Origin: Mesorhizobium sp. B1-1-8
GTDB taxonomy: Bacteria > Pseudomonadota > Alphaproteobacteria > Rhizobiales > Rhizobiaceae
NCBI RefSeq assembly: GCF_006442795.2
Contig: NZ_CP083956.1
Coordinates: 1,589,501-1,653,500 of the forward strand
Length of the DNA stretch: 64,000 nucleotides
Reading direction: 5' to 3'
Under the pieces are notes generated by a model. The model was not told the DNA's origin. It saw nothing but the letters and a program-made list of their open reading frames with translations, and searched no databases. The translations under genes and the position numbers were made by a program. This document shows positions 8,751 through 17,914 of this stretch, one piece after another. The first letter of the stretch is position 1; each line of letters begins with the position of its first letter.

Positions 8751-8907
8751 CGTCATCCTAGGGCGGAGCAAGGAGCGAAGCGACGCGCGCAGACCCTAGG
8801 ATCCATGCCGTTACATTTAAGACATTGCGGCGGTTACAGAATTCTGCACCGTTACACTTCCGGCAGAGGTTACGGCATGGATCCTCGGGTCAAGCCCGAG
8901 GATGACG
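8751..8907. repeat. Interspersed palindromic repeat (composite)
   Basis: Begins CGTCATCCTAGGGCGGAGCA and ends GAGGATGACG; CCTAGGATCCATGCCGTTAC near its left part is matched by GTTACGGCATGGATCCTCGG near the right end, giving a long imperfect hairpin. The left part (GGGCGGAGCAAGGAGCGAAG) recurs inverted at 18328-18388. Part of the 271-bp gene-free stretch after gnd. A dispersed non-coding repeat of the kind common in rhizobia. Confidence 0.75.
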
Positions 8908-8984
8908 AAGCTGAGGGGCCTCGGCCAATCTCCAGCGTCGAGCAGACGATCTTCTAGAGGGCAATCGTTGGCCGGCAACCAGAG

Positions 8985-10028
8985 CTACCCCCGATAGGGC
9001 AACACCTCGCCCGGCGCGCTGAGCGACTGCAGCGAGCCGGGCGCGGCGCCGCCGATCCAGCCGAGCACCGCGCGGGCGAGCTCGGAGCCGGCGAGCCTAA
9101 AATTCTCGTTGACGACCAGCAGTTCTCGCCGGAACAGATGCAGCAGTTCCGACGACTGTTTCGAGACCACGTCGACGTCGCGGCCGAGCTTCAGGCCGGC
9201 ATCCTCGATGCCGGCGACGACGGCGAGCGTGGCGGCGGCGGCGCTACTGACGATGCCGTCCGGACGATTGTCGCGGCGCATCAACTGCGCGGTCCGCGTC
9301 CTGATCTGCTCGATTGTGTGGTCGATCGAAACGGTGTTGAACGGCACCTCCGAGGCGCCGACGTCGCTCAGCGCGTCGGCAAAGCCGTTCACCGTGTGGC
9401 CGTAATAGGTGAGGCCGACCGGCGGCGTGACCAGAGCGAGCCGGCGCCGGCCCATGCCGGCGAGATGGCGCACCGCTTCGCCGGCGAAGGCGTAGTTGTC
9501 GAAGTCATGATAGGGATGCACCAGCCCCATGTCGGTGCGGCCATGCGTGGCGAAGGGAATGCCGCGTTCCAGCATATAACGAGCGCGCGGGTCGTTGGGC
9601 TGGGTGCGTGAAAAGATGACGCCATCGGCCGAGCCGGTCTCGACCAGATAGCGTACGGGATCGAGCGGGTCTTGCGAGCGCGAATAGGGTGTGACGATCA
9701 GGTGATAAGGCGTGTCGGCAATGACTTCGGTGACTCCGTAGATAATATCCGAGACGAAGCTCATCAGCTCATGCTCGGTGTTCAGAACCAGGCTGATGAC
9801 ATTGGTCTTGCCCGTCCTCAGCCTGACGCCGGCGCGGTTCGGCCGGTAGCCGATCTGCTTGGCGACGAGCTGGACGCGCCGCCTGGTCTCGGCGCCGATC
9901 TCGGGCGCATCCTTGAGCGCGCGCGACACCGTGGTGACGCCGAGCCCGGTCATGAAGGCGAGCGTCTTCAGCGTCGGCCGTTCCCTGGCCGACGTCTCGT
10001 CGTCCTTCTCGATTCGTCGTCTATCCAT
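8985..10028 (-). CDS. LacI-family transcriptional regulator
   Basis: 347 residues. The N-terminal helix-turn-helix (PTLKTLAFMTGLGVTTVSRA, about residues 18-40) and hinge helix region (KQIGYRPNRAGVRLRTGKTN) are typical, followed by a periplasmic-binding-protein-like effector domain with NVISLVLNTEHELM, VDGVIFSRTQPNDPR and a C-terminal LPYRG. Divergent from the sugar ABC operon starting at 10411; two identical inverted operator candidates lie in between, so it probably controls both itself and the operon and responds to the imported sugar. Confidence 0.93.
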   Translation of the reverse strand: MDRRRIEKDDETSARERPTLKTLAFMTGLGVTTVSRALKDAPEIGAETRRRVQLVAKQIGYRPNRAGVRLRTGKTNVISLVLNTEHELMSFVSDIIYGVTEVIADTPYHLIVTPYSRSQDPLDPVRYLVETGSADGVIFSRTQPNDPRARYMLERGIPFATHGRTDMGLVHPYHDFDNYAFAGEAVRHLAGMGRRRLALVTPPVGLTYYGHTVNGFADALSDVGASEVPFNTVSIDHTIEQIRTRTAQLMRRDNRPDGIVSSAAAATLAVVAGIEDAGLKLGRDVDVVSKQSSELLHLFRRELLVVNENFRLAGSELARAVLGWIGGAAPGSLQSLSAPGEVLPYRG

Positions 10029-10127
10029 TCGTCCCGCCCGTCAGGCGCATAGCAGCCGCGAGGACGGCCGGCAATCATGCAATATCGACTTTGCACGCTC
10101 TGCCGGCCGCCGCGGGGCTTCAATATA

Positions 10128-10141
10128 CTGAAACGTTACAG
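10128..10141. promoter_or_regulatory. LacI-type operator O1
   Basis: CTGAAACGTTACAG, a near-palindrome with central AACGTT and a central CpG as in LacI-family operators. It lies 100 bases upstream of the lacI start codon and is the exact reverse complement of the site at 10379-10392. Confidence 0.65.
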
Positions 10142-10378
10142 GTTGCCAACGCCAACCCATCGTCAGCGATCGAGAGGCAGTCGGGGGCCGGCTCGCACTG
10201 CCAGGCAAAGCCACTGATTCAAATAGAATCTTCGCCGACTATGAGCCCTGGCGCCGATTTTGCCCACCCGGCGGCGATTAGGATATTCCCGGGACGTGAA
10301 TTTGTTCACGGCTCGAAAAAAGCTCCCTCTGCATTTGTTCGAGGGTTGCGCATGCCGGCCAATTGACGTATCGAAAAT

Positions 10379-10392
10379 CTGTAACGTTTCAG
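10379..10392. promoter_or_regulatory. LacI-type operator O2 overlapping the sugar operon promoter
   Basis: CTGTAACGTTTCAG, the exact reverse complement of O1 at 251 bp centre-to-centre. It lies 18 bases before the ATG of the binding protein and overlaps the -10 expected from TTGACG at 10363-10368, so an occupied site would block transcription. The pair could support DNA looping. Confidence 0.7.
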
Positions 10393-10410
10393 ATTCTGGG
10401 AGGAGCCGAA

Positions 10411-11649
10411 ATGCGATACAAATTCCTGACCGCCGCCTTTGCGGCGACGGTGGCCTTGAACTTCGCCGGGCCGGCGGCCGCGACCGATCTGGAGGTCACC
10501 CATTGGTGGACTTCGGGCGGCGAGGCGGCAGCGGTGGCGGAACTCGCCAAGGCGTTCGACGCGACGGGCAATCACTGGGTCGACGGCGCCATCGCCGGCT
10601 CCGGCGGCACGGCGCGCCCGATCATGATCAGCCGCATCACCGGCGGCGACCCTATGGGCGCCACCCAGTTCAATCACGGCCGCCAGGCGGAGGAGCTGGT
10701 TCAGGCCGGCCTGATGCGCGACCTCACCGACATCGCCACCAAGGGCAAGTGGACGGAAATCGTGCGGCCGAAGAGCCTGCTCGACAGCTGCACCATCGAC
10801 GGCAAGATCTATTGCGTGCCCGTCAACATCCATTCCTGGCAGTGGCTCTGGCTGTCGAACGAGGCTTTCAAGAAGGCCGGCGTGCCGACGCCGAAGGACT
10901 GGAATGAGTTCGTGGCGGCCGCTCCGGCGCTCGAAAAGGCCGGCATCATCCCGCTCGCAGTCGGCGGGCAGCCCTGGCAGGCATCGGGCGCTTTCGACGT
11001 GCTGCTAGCGGCGGTCGGCGGCTCGGACGCCTTCCTCAAGGTCTACAAGAACAAGGACGCCACATTCGCGGCCGGGCCCGAGATCGCCAAGGTATTCAAG
11101 GCCGCCGACGACGCCCGCAAGATGGCCAAGAACACCAACGTGCAGGACTGGAACCAGGCAACCAACCTGGTCATCACCGGCAAGGCCGGCGGCCAGATCA
11201 TGGGCGACTGGGCGCAGGGCGAGTTCCAGGTCGCCGGCAAGACCGCCGGCAAGGACTACACCTGTCTTCCCGGCCTCGGCCTGAACGAGGTCATCGCAAC
11301 CGGCGGCGACGCCTTCTACTTCCCACTGCTCAAGGATGCCGACAAGTCCAAGGCGCAGGAGGTGCTGGCCCAGACGCTGCTCGATCCGAAGACACAGGTC
11401 GCCTTCAACCTCAAGAAGGGCTCGCTGCCGGTGCGCGGCGACGTCGACCTCAACACGGCCAACGACTGCATGAAGAAGGGCCTCGCCATCCTCGCCAAGG
11501 GTGCAGTCATCCCGTGGACGGACCAGCTGCTGTCGCAGGACAGCCAGAAGCAGAAGGAGGATCTGTTCTCCGAATTCTTCGCCAAGCCCGACATGACGCT
11601 CGAAGAGGCGCAGAAGCGCTTCGCCGCCATCATCGCTTCCGCCGACTGA
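10411..11649 (+). CDS. Sugar ABC transporter substrate-binding protein (family 1)
   Basis: 412 residues from the ATG following GGGAGGAG. Signal peptide MRYKFLTAAFAATVALNFAG with cleavage near AAATD. The mature protein begins LEVTHWWTSGGEAAAVAELA, the pattern of carbohydrate-binding CUT1 proteins such as GtsA-like glucose/mannose binders, and continues with QFNHGRQAEELV, VPVNIHSWQWLW and MGDWAQGEF. First gene of the operon under the LacI-type operator. A strong hairpin follows the stop codon and may raise its expression relative to the permease genes. Ligand inferred only as a hexose or derivative. Confidence 0.93.
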   Translation: MRYKFLTAAFAATVALNFAGPAAATDLEVTHWWTSGGEAAAVAELAKAFDATGNHWVDGAIAGSGGTARPIMISRITGGDPMGATQFNHGRQAEELVQAGLMRDLTDIATKGKWTEIVRPKSLLDSCTIDGKIYCVPVNIHSWQWLWLSNEAFKKAGVPTPKDWNEFVAAAPALEKAGIIPLAVGGQPWQASGAFDVLLAAVGGSDAFLKVYKNKDATFAAGPEIAKVFKAADDARKMAKNTNVQDWNQATNLVITGKAGGQIMGDWAQGEFQVAGKTAGKDYTCLPGLGLNEVIATGGDAFYFPLLKDADKSKAQEVLAQTLLDPKTQVAFNLKKGSLPVRGDVDLNTANDCMKKGLAILAKGAVIPWTDQLLSQDSQKQKEDLFSEFFAKPDMTLEEAQKRFAAIIASAD

Positions 11650-11668
11650 CGACAGACGGTCCTCCCGG

Positions 11669-11698
11669 CTCCCGGCCCCGCTCCCGCGGGGCCGGGAG
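11669..11698 (+). other. Strong intercistronic hairpin after the binding-protein gene
   Basis: Perfect 12-bp stem (CTCCCGGCCCCG with CGGGGCCGGGAG) and 6-nt loop, no T run. Such hairpins commonly protect the upstream binding-protein mRNA from 3' decay while allowing read-through. Confidence 0.6.
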
Positions 11699-11734
11699 TG
11701 TGCCGCCCTTACCCGTTTCCGTCCGGCTGCCGAG

Positions 11735-12628
11735 ATGAGCAAGAGCAATCGCCCCAATCAGCTTTTCCGCAACCTCAATGCGAAGATCGCATCGATCCCG
11801 ATGATCCTGACGGCATTGGTGGTGTTCGTCGGTGGAACTGCCTGGACGGTGCTCTATTCCTTCACCAATTCGAAGCTTTTGCCGCGGCTGCACTTCGTCG
11901 GGCTCGACCAGTATTACCGGCTGTGGGCGACACCGCGCTGGTTGGTCTCGATCGAGAACCTTTTGATCTACGGCGTGATCTCGCTGGTGTTCTCGCTGGT
12001 GATCGGCTTTCTCCTCGCCGCGCTGCTCGACCAGAAGATCCGCTTCGAGGATACGTTCCGTACCATTTTCCTCTACCCGTTCGCACTGTCCTTCATCGTC
12101 ACCGGCCTTGTCTGGCAGTGGCTGCTCAATCCCGACTTCGGCATCCAGCACGTCGTGCGGGACCTCGGCTGGACGAGCTTCAGCTTCGATCCGCTCTATA
12201 ATTCCAGCATCGTCATCTACGGCATTTCGATCGCCGCGCTCTGGCAAGGCACGGGGCTGATCATGTGCCTGATGCTGGCCGGACTGCGCGGCATCGACGA
12301 GGACATCTGGAAGGCGGCGCGGGTTGACGGCATACCCACCTGGAAAACCTATCTCTTTATCATCATCCCGATGATGCGGCCGGTCTTCATCACCACGCTG
12401 GTCATCATCGCCGCCGGCATTGTCAAGGTCTACGACCTGGTGGTCGCCCAGACCAGCGGCGGGCCGGGCATCGCTTCCGAAGTGCCGGCAAAATACGTCT
12501 ACGACTATATGTTCTTCGCCCAGAATCTCGGCCAGGGTTTTGCCGCCTCGACCATGATGCTGCTCTCGGTGGTGATCGTCATCGTGCCGTGGGCCTATCT
12601 CGAATTCGGAGGCGGCAAGCGTGGCTGA
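11735..12628 (+). CDS. Sugar ABC transporter permease (MalF type)
   Basis: 297 residues with six predicted membrane helices, starting with a short cytoplasmic N-terminus (MSKSNRPNQLFRNLNAKI). The inner-membrane coupling motif appears as EDIWKAARVDGIPTWKTYLF, the EAA loop that contacts the ATPase. First permease of the CUT1 transporter; its stop codon overlaps the GTG start of the next permease by 8 bases, implying translational coupling. Confidence 0.93.
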   Translation: MSKSNRPNQLFRNLNAKIASIPMILTALVVFVGGTAWTVLYSFTNSKLLPRLHFVGLDQYYRLWATPRWLVSIENLLIYGVISLVFSLVIGFLLAALLDQKIRFEDTFRTIFLYPFALSFIVTGLVWQWLLNPDFGIQHVVRDLGWTSFSFDPLYNSSIVIYGISIAALWQGTGLIMCLMLAGLRGIDEDIWKAARVDGIPTWKTYLFIIIPMMRPVFITTLVIIAAGIVKVYDLVVAQTSGGPGIASEVPAKYVYDYMFFAQNLGQGFAASTMMLLSVVIVIVPWAYLEFGGGKRG

Positions 12629-13556
12629 GATTGCCGTCTCCCCACCCGCCACCGTGGATGCATCGCGGCACGAAGCCACGGGGCCGAGCGGGCCGAAGCC
12701 GCGGCACGTGCTGTCGCGCCGCAACATCTTTCTCTACGGCACGCTCATCGTGATGGCGCTCTATTATCTGCTGCCGCTCTACGTGATGATCGTTACGTCG
12801 CTGAAAGGCATGCCCGAGATCCGTCTCGGCAACATCTTCTCGCCGCCGCTGGAGATCACCTTCGAGCCCTGGGTCAAGGCGTGGTCGCAGGCCTGCACAG
12901 GCCTCAATTGCGACGGGCTCTCGCGCGGCTTCTGGAACTCCGTGCGCATCACCGTACCATCGGTGCTGCTATCGATCGCCATCGCCTCGGTGAACGGCTA
13001 TGCGCTCGCCAATTGGCGCTTCAAGGGCGCCGACACCTTCTTCATCATCCTGATCGTCGGCGCCTTCATCCCCTATCAGGTGATGATCTATCCGATCGTC
13101 ATCATCCTGCGCGAGATCGGCCTCTATGGCAGCCTCACCGGCCTGGTCATCGTGCATTCCATCTTTGGCATGCCGATCCTGACGCTTTTGTTCCGCAACT
13201 ATTTCACCTCGATGCCGGAAGAGTTGTTCCGCGCGGCGCGCGTCGACGGCGCAGGCTTCTGGGGCATCTATCTGCGCATCATGCTGCCGATGTCGCTGCC
13301 GATCTTCGTCGTCGCCATCATCCTGCAGGTGACCGGCATCTGGAACGACTTCCTGTTCGGCGTCGTCTACACGCGTCCCGATACCTATCCCATGACGGTG
13401 CAGCTCAACAACATCGTCAATTCGGTGCAGGGCGTGAAGGAATACAACGTCAACATGGCCGCCACCATCCTGACCGGCCTTGTTCCGCTCATCGTCTACT
13501 TCATTTCGGGCAAGCTTTTCGTGCGCGGCATCGCCGCCGGCGCGGTGAAAGGGTGA
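12621..13556 (+). CDS. Sugar ABC transporter permease (MalG type)
   Basis: 311 residues, GTG start with GGAGGC upstream. After a proline-rich cytoplasmic tail come six membrane helices; the EAA coupling loop reads PEELFRAARVDGAGFWGIYL, and the C-terminus ends in the family-typical KLFVRGIAAGAVKG. A periplasmic loop containing QACTGLNCDGLSRGFWNSV is as in GtsC-like glucose permeases. The stop codon overlaps the ATPase start (TGATG). Confidence 0.93.
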   Translation: MAEIAVSPPATVDASRHEATGPSGPKPRHVLSRRNIFLYGTLIVMALYYLLPLYVMIVTSLKGMPEIRLGNIFSPPLEITFEPWVKAWSQACTGLNCDGLSRGFWNSVRITVPSVLLSIAIASVNGYALANWRFKGADTFFIILIVGAFIPYQVMIYPIVIILREIGLYGSLTGLVIVHSIFGMPILTLLFRNYFTSMPEELFRAARVDGAGFWGIYLRIMLPMSLPIFVVAIILQVTGIWNDFLFGVVYTRPDTYPMTVQLNNIVNSVQGVKEYNVNMAATILTGLVPLIVYFISGKLFVRGIAAGAVKG

Positions 13557-14656
13557 TGATGGCAGCAGTCGCCAATCCCAGCGTCTCGATCCAGGACCTG
13601 TCGCTCAATTTCGGCGTGATGTCGGTGCTGAAGACGCTCAATCTGGACGTCGCCGAGGGCGAGTTCGTCGTGCTGCTCGGGCCGTCCGGCTGCGGCAAGT
13701 CGACCTTGCTCAACTGCATTGCCGGACTGCTCGATATTTCGGAAGGCCGCATCTTCATCAAGGGCAAGAACGTCACCTGGGAGGAGCCGAAGGACCGCGG
13801 CATCGGCATGGTGTTCCAGTCCTACGCGCTCTATCCGCAGATGACAGTGGAGAAGAACCTTTCTTTCGGCCTGCGCGTTGCCGGCGTGGCCAAGGACGAG
13901 ATCGCCAAACGCATCGCGCGCGCCGCCGAGATCCTGCAGATCGAGCCGCTGTTGCAGCGCAAGCCCTCGGCGCTTTCCGGCGGCCAGCGCCAGCGCGTGG
14001 CGATCGGCCGGGCGCTGGTGCGCGACGTCGACGTCTTCCTGTTCGACGAGCCGCTCTCCAATCTCGACGCCAAGCTGCGCGCGGAACTGCGCGTCGAGAT
14101 CAAGCTGCTGCACCGCAAGCTCGAAAACACCATGATCTACGTCACCCACGACCAGATCGAGGCGATGACGCTTGCCGACCGCATCGCGGTAATGAAGGGC
14201 GGCGTCATCCAGCAGCTCGATGCGCCGCAGGTGATCTACAACCGTCCGGTCAACCGTTTCGTCGCCGGCTTTCTCGGCTCGCCGGCAATGAATTTTCTCG
14301 ACGGCCAGCTGGAAAACGCCGATGGCGGCTGGCGCTTCGTCGCCGACGGTCTGAAAATTCCGCTCGACACCTATAATTTCGACCGGCAGCCGCAACCCGG
14401 ACCAGCCGTATTCGGCATCAGGCCCGAGCATGTGAGTCTGAACAGCGGCGCTGGCTGGCCGTTCTCGGCGGCCAGCAAAGTCGAAGTGGTCGAGCCGATG
14501 GGCTCCGACACACTGGTCTGGCTGAAGCTTGCCCAACAGAAATTCAGCGTCCGCGTCACCTCCGAGCGCACGCCCAGGAACGATGAGGCGGTGACCATCG
14601 GCTTCGATCCGATGCGCGCCTCGCTCTTCGACGCCCAGAGCGGCAACCGCCTTTGA
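13556..14656 (+). CDS. Sugar ABC transporter ATP-binding protein (UgpC/MalK type)
   Basis: 366 residues. Walker A GPSGCGKST at about residue 42, Q-loop VFQSYALYPQMTV, signature LSGGQRQRVAIGRAL, Walker B VFLFDEPLSNLDAKLR and switch VTHDQIEAM, followed by a C-terminal OB-fold regulatory domain with FGIRPEHV. Two consecutive ATGs (13556, 13559) are possible starts. Powers the two permeases; CUT1 ATPases sometimes serve several transporters. Confidence 0.94.
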   Translation: MMAAVANPSVSIQDLSLNFGVMSVLKTLNLDVAEGEFVVLLGPSGCGKSTLLNCIAGLLDISEGRIFIKGKNVTWEEPKDRGIGMVFQSYALYPQMTVEKNLSFGLRVAGVAKDEIAKRIARAAEILQIEPLLQRKPSALSGGQRQRVAIGRALVRDVDVFLFDEPLSNLDAKLRAELRVEIKLLHRKLENTMIYVTHDQIEAMTLADRIAVMKGGVIQQLDAPQVIYNRPVNRFVAGFLGSPAMNFLDGQLENADGGWRFVADGLKIPLDTYNFDRQPQPGPAVFGIRPEHVSLNSGAGWPFSAASKVEVVEPMGSDTLVWLKLAQQKFSVRVTSERTPRNDEAVTIGFDPMRASLFDAQSGNRL

Positions 14657-14681
14657 CTTCACAACAGAAACGGACAGACAG

Positions 14682-15428
14682 ATGAACTGGTCATTCCAAC
14701 TTTACAGCGCGCGCAACTTCCTGCCGTGGGAGGGTGTGCTGAAAACGCTCGGCGAACTCGGCTACGGGCAAGTCGAGGGTTTTGGCGGCGTCTATGCCGA
14801 TCCGAAGGCGTTCCGCGCCGAGCTCGACAAGAACGGGCTTGCGATGCCGACCGGGCACTTTTCCATCGAGGCGCTTGAAAAGGATTTCGGCGGCGTGCGC
14901 AAGACGGCCGACGCGCTCGGCATAACACTGCTGATCTGCCCCTACCTCATGCCCGATTCCAGGCCGTCCGATGCCGCCGGCTGGCGCGACTTCGGCGAGC
15001 GGCTTGCGAAGGTCGGCGATACAGCGAAGAATGCCGGCTACGGCTTTGCCTGGCACAACCATGATTTCGAATTCAAGGCGCTCGCCGACGGCTCGCTGCC
15101 GCAGGATCATATCCTGTCCGCCGCACCCGACATCGGCTGGGAGATGGACGTCGCCTGGGTGATCCGCGGCGGCGCCGATCCGCTGCCCTGGATCGAGAAG
15201 CACGGCAAGCGCATTGTCGCCGTCCATGTCAAGGATATCGCCAAGCCGGGCGAGGGGCTGGACGAGGACGGCTGGTCGGATGTCGGCCACGGCACCATCG
15301 ACTGGCCCGGCCTGATCGAGGCGTTCCGCGCCAACAGCGCCGCCAAATATTTCGTCATGGAGCAGGACAATCCCAACGATGTCGGGCGCTTTGCCCGGCG
15401 CTCGATCGCGGCAGCCAAGAGCTGGTAG
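14682..15428 (+). CDS. Sugar phosphate isomerase/epimerase (xylose-isomerase-like TIM barrel)
   Basis: 248 residues of the AP-endonuclease-2-like TIM barrel. Metal-ligand motifs are visible: GQVEGFGG, GYGFAWHNHDFEF (His/Asp/Glu), DIGWEMDVAWVIRGGADP, IVAVHVKDIAKP and FVMEQDNP. The family interconverts keto and aldo sugars or epimerises them using a divalent metal. It lies 25 bases after the transporter ATPase and 11 before a Gfo/Idh dehydrogenase, a pairing seen in inositol and keto-sugar catabolism; the substrate is not determined. Confidence 0.85.
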   Translation: MNWSFQLYSARNFLPWEGVLKTLGELGYGQVEGFGGVYADPKAFRAELDKNGLAMPTGHFSIEALEKDFGGVRKTADALGITLLICPYLMPDSRPSDAAGWRDFGERLAKVGDTAKNAGYGFAWHNHDFEFKALADGSLPQDHILSAAPDIGWEMDVAWVIRGGADPLPWIEKHGKRIVAVHVKDIAKPGEGLDEDGWSDVGHGTIDWPGLIEAFRANSAAKYFVMEQDNPNDVGRFARRSIAAAKSW

Positions 15429-15439
15429 GAGCAATCAAA

Positions 15440-16582
15440 ATGGCAAGCAAACTTGGCATCGGCGTCATCGGCTGCGGCAACATCTCGAAGGCGTATTTTT
15501 CGCTGGCGCCGCTGTTTCGTGGCATCAAGATGCGCGCCTGCGCGGACATCAACATGGACGCCGCGGAGGCAAGGGCGAAGGAGTTCAAGATACGCGCTGA
15601 GACAGTCAACGAAATCCTCAAGGACGACGAGATCGACATCATCGTCAACCTGACCGTTCCTGCGGTGCATTACGAAGTCTCGAAAGTGGCGCTCGAGGCC
15701 GGCAAGCACGTCTATTCGGAAAAGCCCTTCGTGCTCTCGGTCAAGGAAGGGCTCGACCTGAAAAGCCGAGCGCAGAAGAAAGGCCTGCGCATCGGCTCGG
15801 CGCCGGACACCTTTTTCGGCGGCGCGCACCAGCTGGTGCGTGAGCTGATCGACAGCGGCAAGCTCGGCAAGATCACCAGCGGCACCTGCCATGTGATGGG
15901 CCACGGTATGGAGCACTGGCATCCCAATCCCGACTTCTTCTTCCAGCCGGGCGCCGGCCCGGTGCTCGACATCGGGCCATACTACGTCACCAACCTGATC
16001 CAGCTGATCGGACCGGTCAGCCGGGTGGCGGCCTTCGCCACGACCCCGGCCAAAGAGCGGACGATCTCGTCGAAACCGCGCGCGGGCGAAAAAATCCCGG
16101 TCAACACGCCGACCACCATCCATGCGCTGCTGGAGTTCGAGAACGGCGCGGTGATCACGCTCAACACCAGCTGGGACGTCTGGAGCCACGGCCACGCGCC
16201 GATGGAACTCTACGGCGAGGCCGGCACCGTCTTCGTGCCGGATCCGAACTTCTTCGGCGGCGAGGTGAGCTTCACCGATGCCGCCAAACCGGTCAAGAAG
16301 CTGCCCAAATGGCGCCATCCGTTCGGCGTGCCGAACGAGATGCATGGACATGGCATGATGGCCAACTACCGCACCGCCGGCCTTGCCGACATGGCGATCG
16401 CGATCGCGGAGGGACGGCCGCACCGCTGCTCGATGGAGCTGGCGCTGCATGCCGTGGATGTCATGACCGGCATCCTGCGCTCCGGCGAAAGCGGCAAGTT
16501 CGTGCAGATGCAGACGACCTGCGAACGGCCGGCCGCGCTCGGCGTCAAAGAGGCGAAGGCGCTGTTGGCCAAGAAGAAGTAG
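15440..16582 (+). CDS. Gfo/Idh/MocA-family oxidoreductase
   Basis: 380 residues. N-terminal Rossmann fold with GIGVIGCGNISKAYFS, ADINMDAAEARAKEF, NLTVPAVHYEVSKVALEAGK and the catalytic Lys motif YSEKPFVLSVKEG (EKP). C-terminal alpha/beta domain with PVLDIGPYYVTNLIQLIGPV, carrying the usual D...Y/H pair. Enzymes of this family oxidise or reduce a sugar hydroxyl with NAD(P). Operon partner of the isomerase/epimerase; together they suggest a keto-sugar intermediate pathway. Confidence 0.9.
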   Translation: MASKLGIGVIGCGNISKAYFSLAPLFRGIKMRACADINMDAAEARAKEFKIRAETVNEILKDDEIDIIVNLTVPAVHYEVSKVALEAGKHVYSEKPFVLSVKEGLDLKSRAQKKGLRIGSAPDTFFGGAHQLVRELIDSGKLGKITSGTCHVMGHGMEHWHPNPDFFFQPGAGPVLDIGPYYVTNLIQLIGPVSRVAAFATTPAKERTISSKPRAGEKIPVNTPTTIHALLEFENGAVITLNTSWDVWSHGHAPMELYGEAGTVFVPDPNFFGGEVSFTDAAKPVKKLPKWRHPFGVPNEMHGHGMMANYRTAGLADMAIAIAEGRPHRCSMELALHAVDVMTGILRSGESGKFVQMQTTCERPAALGVKEAKALLAKKK

Positions 16583-16607
16583 GTCCAGGAAAGCTTCTAT
16601 TTTGGCA

Positions 16608-16637
16608 AGCCTCTCCCCGTCCGGGCGGGGAGAGGCT
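16608..16637 (+). other. Intercistronic hairpin after the Gfo/Idh gene
   Basis: Perfect 12-bp stem (AGCCTCTCCCCG with CGGGGAGAGGCT) and 6-nt loop, without a T run. It lies between the dehydrogenase and the aldo-keto reductase and resembles the hairpin at 11669-11698 in shape. Confidence 0.55.
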
Positions 16638-16714
16638 AAAGGGTGGGACGCCGGGCCGGTTCATTGCCTATGCGGTGATGGCGCCCGATCCGTTTTGAGA
16701 TTCGAGGATTTCCC

Positions 16715-17761
16715 ATGCCCTATGTCGCCGCCGAAAACCGCTACGAAAGCATGATCTATAACCGCTGTGGGCGGTCCGGCCTGAAGCTGCCGGCTATCTC
16801 GCTCGGGCTGTGGCACAATTTCGGCAACGACACGCCGCACAGGGCCAAGCAGGCGATCGTGTGCAAGGCGTTCGACCTCGGCATCACGCATTTCGACCTC
16901 GCCAACAATTACGGCCCGCCGCCCGGCTCGGCCGAGACCGCCTTCGGCGAGATCCTGCGCAGCGATTTCGCCGGCTACCGCGATGAGCTGATCATCTCGA
17001 CCAAGGCCGGTTACGAGATGTGGGCCGGTCCCTACGGCGAATGGGGCAGTCGCAAATACATGCTCGCCAGCCTCGACCAGAGCCTGAAGCGGATGGGGCT
17101 CGACTATGTCGACATCTTCTATTCGCACCGCTTCGATCCGGAGACGCCGCTGGAAGAGACCATGGGCGCGCTCGATCACGCGGTGCGCTCGGGCAAGGCG
17201 CTCTATGCTGGCATCTCCTCCTACAATTCGCAGCGCACGCGCGAGGCGGCCGATATTCTGAAGCACCTCGGCACGCCGTGTCTGATCCACCAGCCGAGCT
17301 ATTCGATGCTCAACCGCTGGGTCGAGGAGGACGGGCTGCTCGACGCGCTGGAGGGGCTCGGCATCGGCTCGATCGTGTTCTCGCCGCTGGCGCAAGGCAT
17401 GCTGACCGACAAATATCTCGGCGGCATCCCCGAAGGCAGCCGCGCCAGCCAGGGCAAGTCGCTGAGGCCGGCCTTCATCAACGACCAGTCGATCGCCAAC
17501 ATCCAGGCGCTCAACGCCATCGCCGGCCGGCGCGGCCAGACGCTGGCGCAGATGGCGCTGGCCTGGGTGCTGCGCAAAGGCCGGGTGACGACGGCGCTGA
17601 TCGGCGCCAGCCGGCCGGAGCAGGTGGAGGATTGCGTCGGCGCGCTGAAGACGCTCGAGTTCAGCGATGCCGAGCTTGCCGAGATCGACACCTATGCGCG
17701 CGAGGCCGACATCAATCTCTGGGCGACTTCCGCCGAGCGTAAAGGTCCGGCGCGGAAGTAA
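16715..17761 (+). CDS. Aldo/keto reductase, YghZ type (L-glyceraldehyde 3-phosphate reductase-like)
   Basis: 348 residues. The catalytic tetrad region is present: THFDLANNYGPPPGSAE (Asp, Tyr), IISTKAGYEMWAGPYGEWGS (Lys) and VDIFYSHRFDPETPLEET (His). A YghZ-specific feature is the long WAGPYGEWGSRKYM loop. NADP-binding part near IGASRPEQVEDCVGAL. YghZ-like enzymes reduce glyceraldehyde phosphate and methylglyoxal-type aldehydes. Same strand and spacing as the sugar operon, so probably its last gene. Confidence 0.9.
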   Translation: MPYVAAENRYESMIYNRCGRSGLKLPAISLGLWHNFGNDTPHRAKQAIVCKAFDLGITHFDLANNYGPPPGSAETAFGEILRSDFAGYRDELIISTKAGYEMWAGPYGEWGSRKYMLASLDQSLKRMGLDYVDIFYSHRFDPETPLEETMGALDHAVRSGKALYAGISSYNSQRTREAADILKHLGTPCLIHQPSYSMLNRWVEEDGLLDALEGLGIGSIVFSPLAQGMLTDKYLGGIPEGSRASQGKSLRPAFINDQSIANIQALNAIAGRRGQTLAQMALAWVLRKGRVTTALIGASRPEQVEDCVGALKTLEFSDAELAEIDTYAREADINLWATSAERKGPARK

Positions 17762-17914
17762 CGCTTAGCCGACGAACCATCCGCCCTTGCTCACGCCTGA
17801 GTTGTGAACCTACGGAAGCAGTGGCAAAATCGATGGTTCGTCGCTATGTCAGTGGAGTTGAAGCATTCGCATACGGAAATCGCATGCGAATGGGGCCACG
17901 ACCGGACAAAAGCA

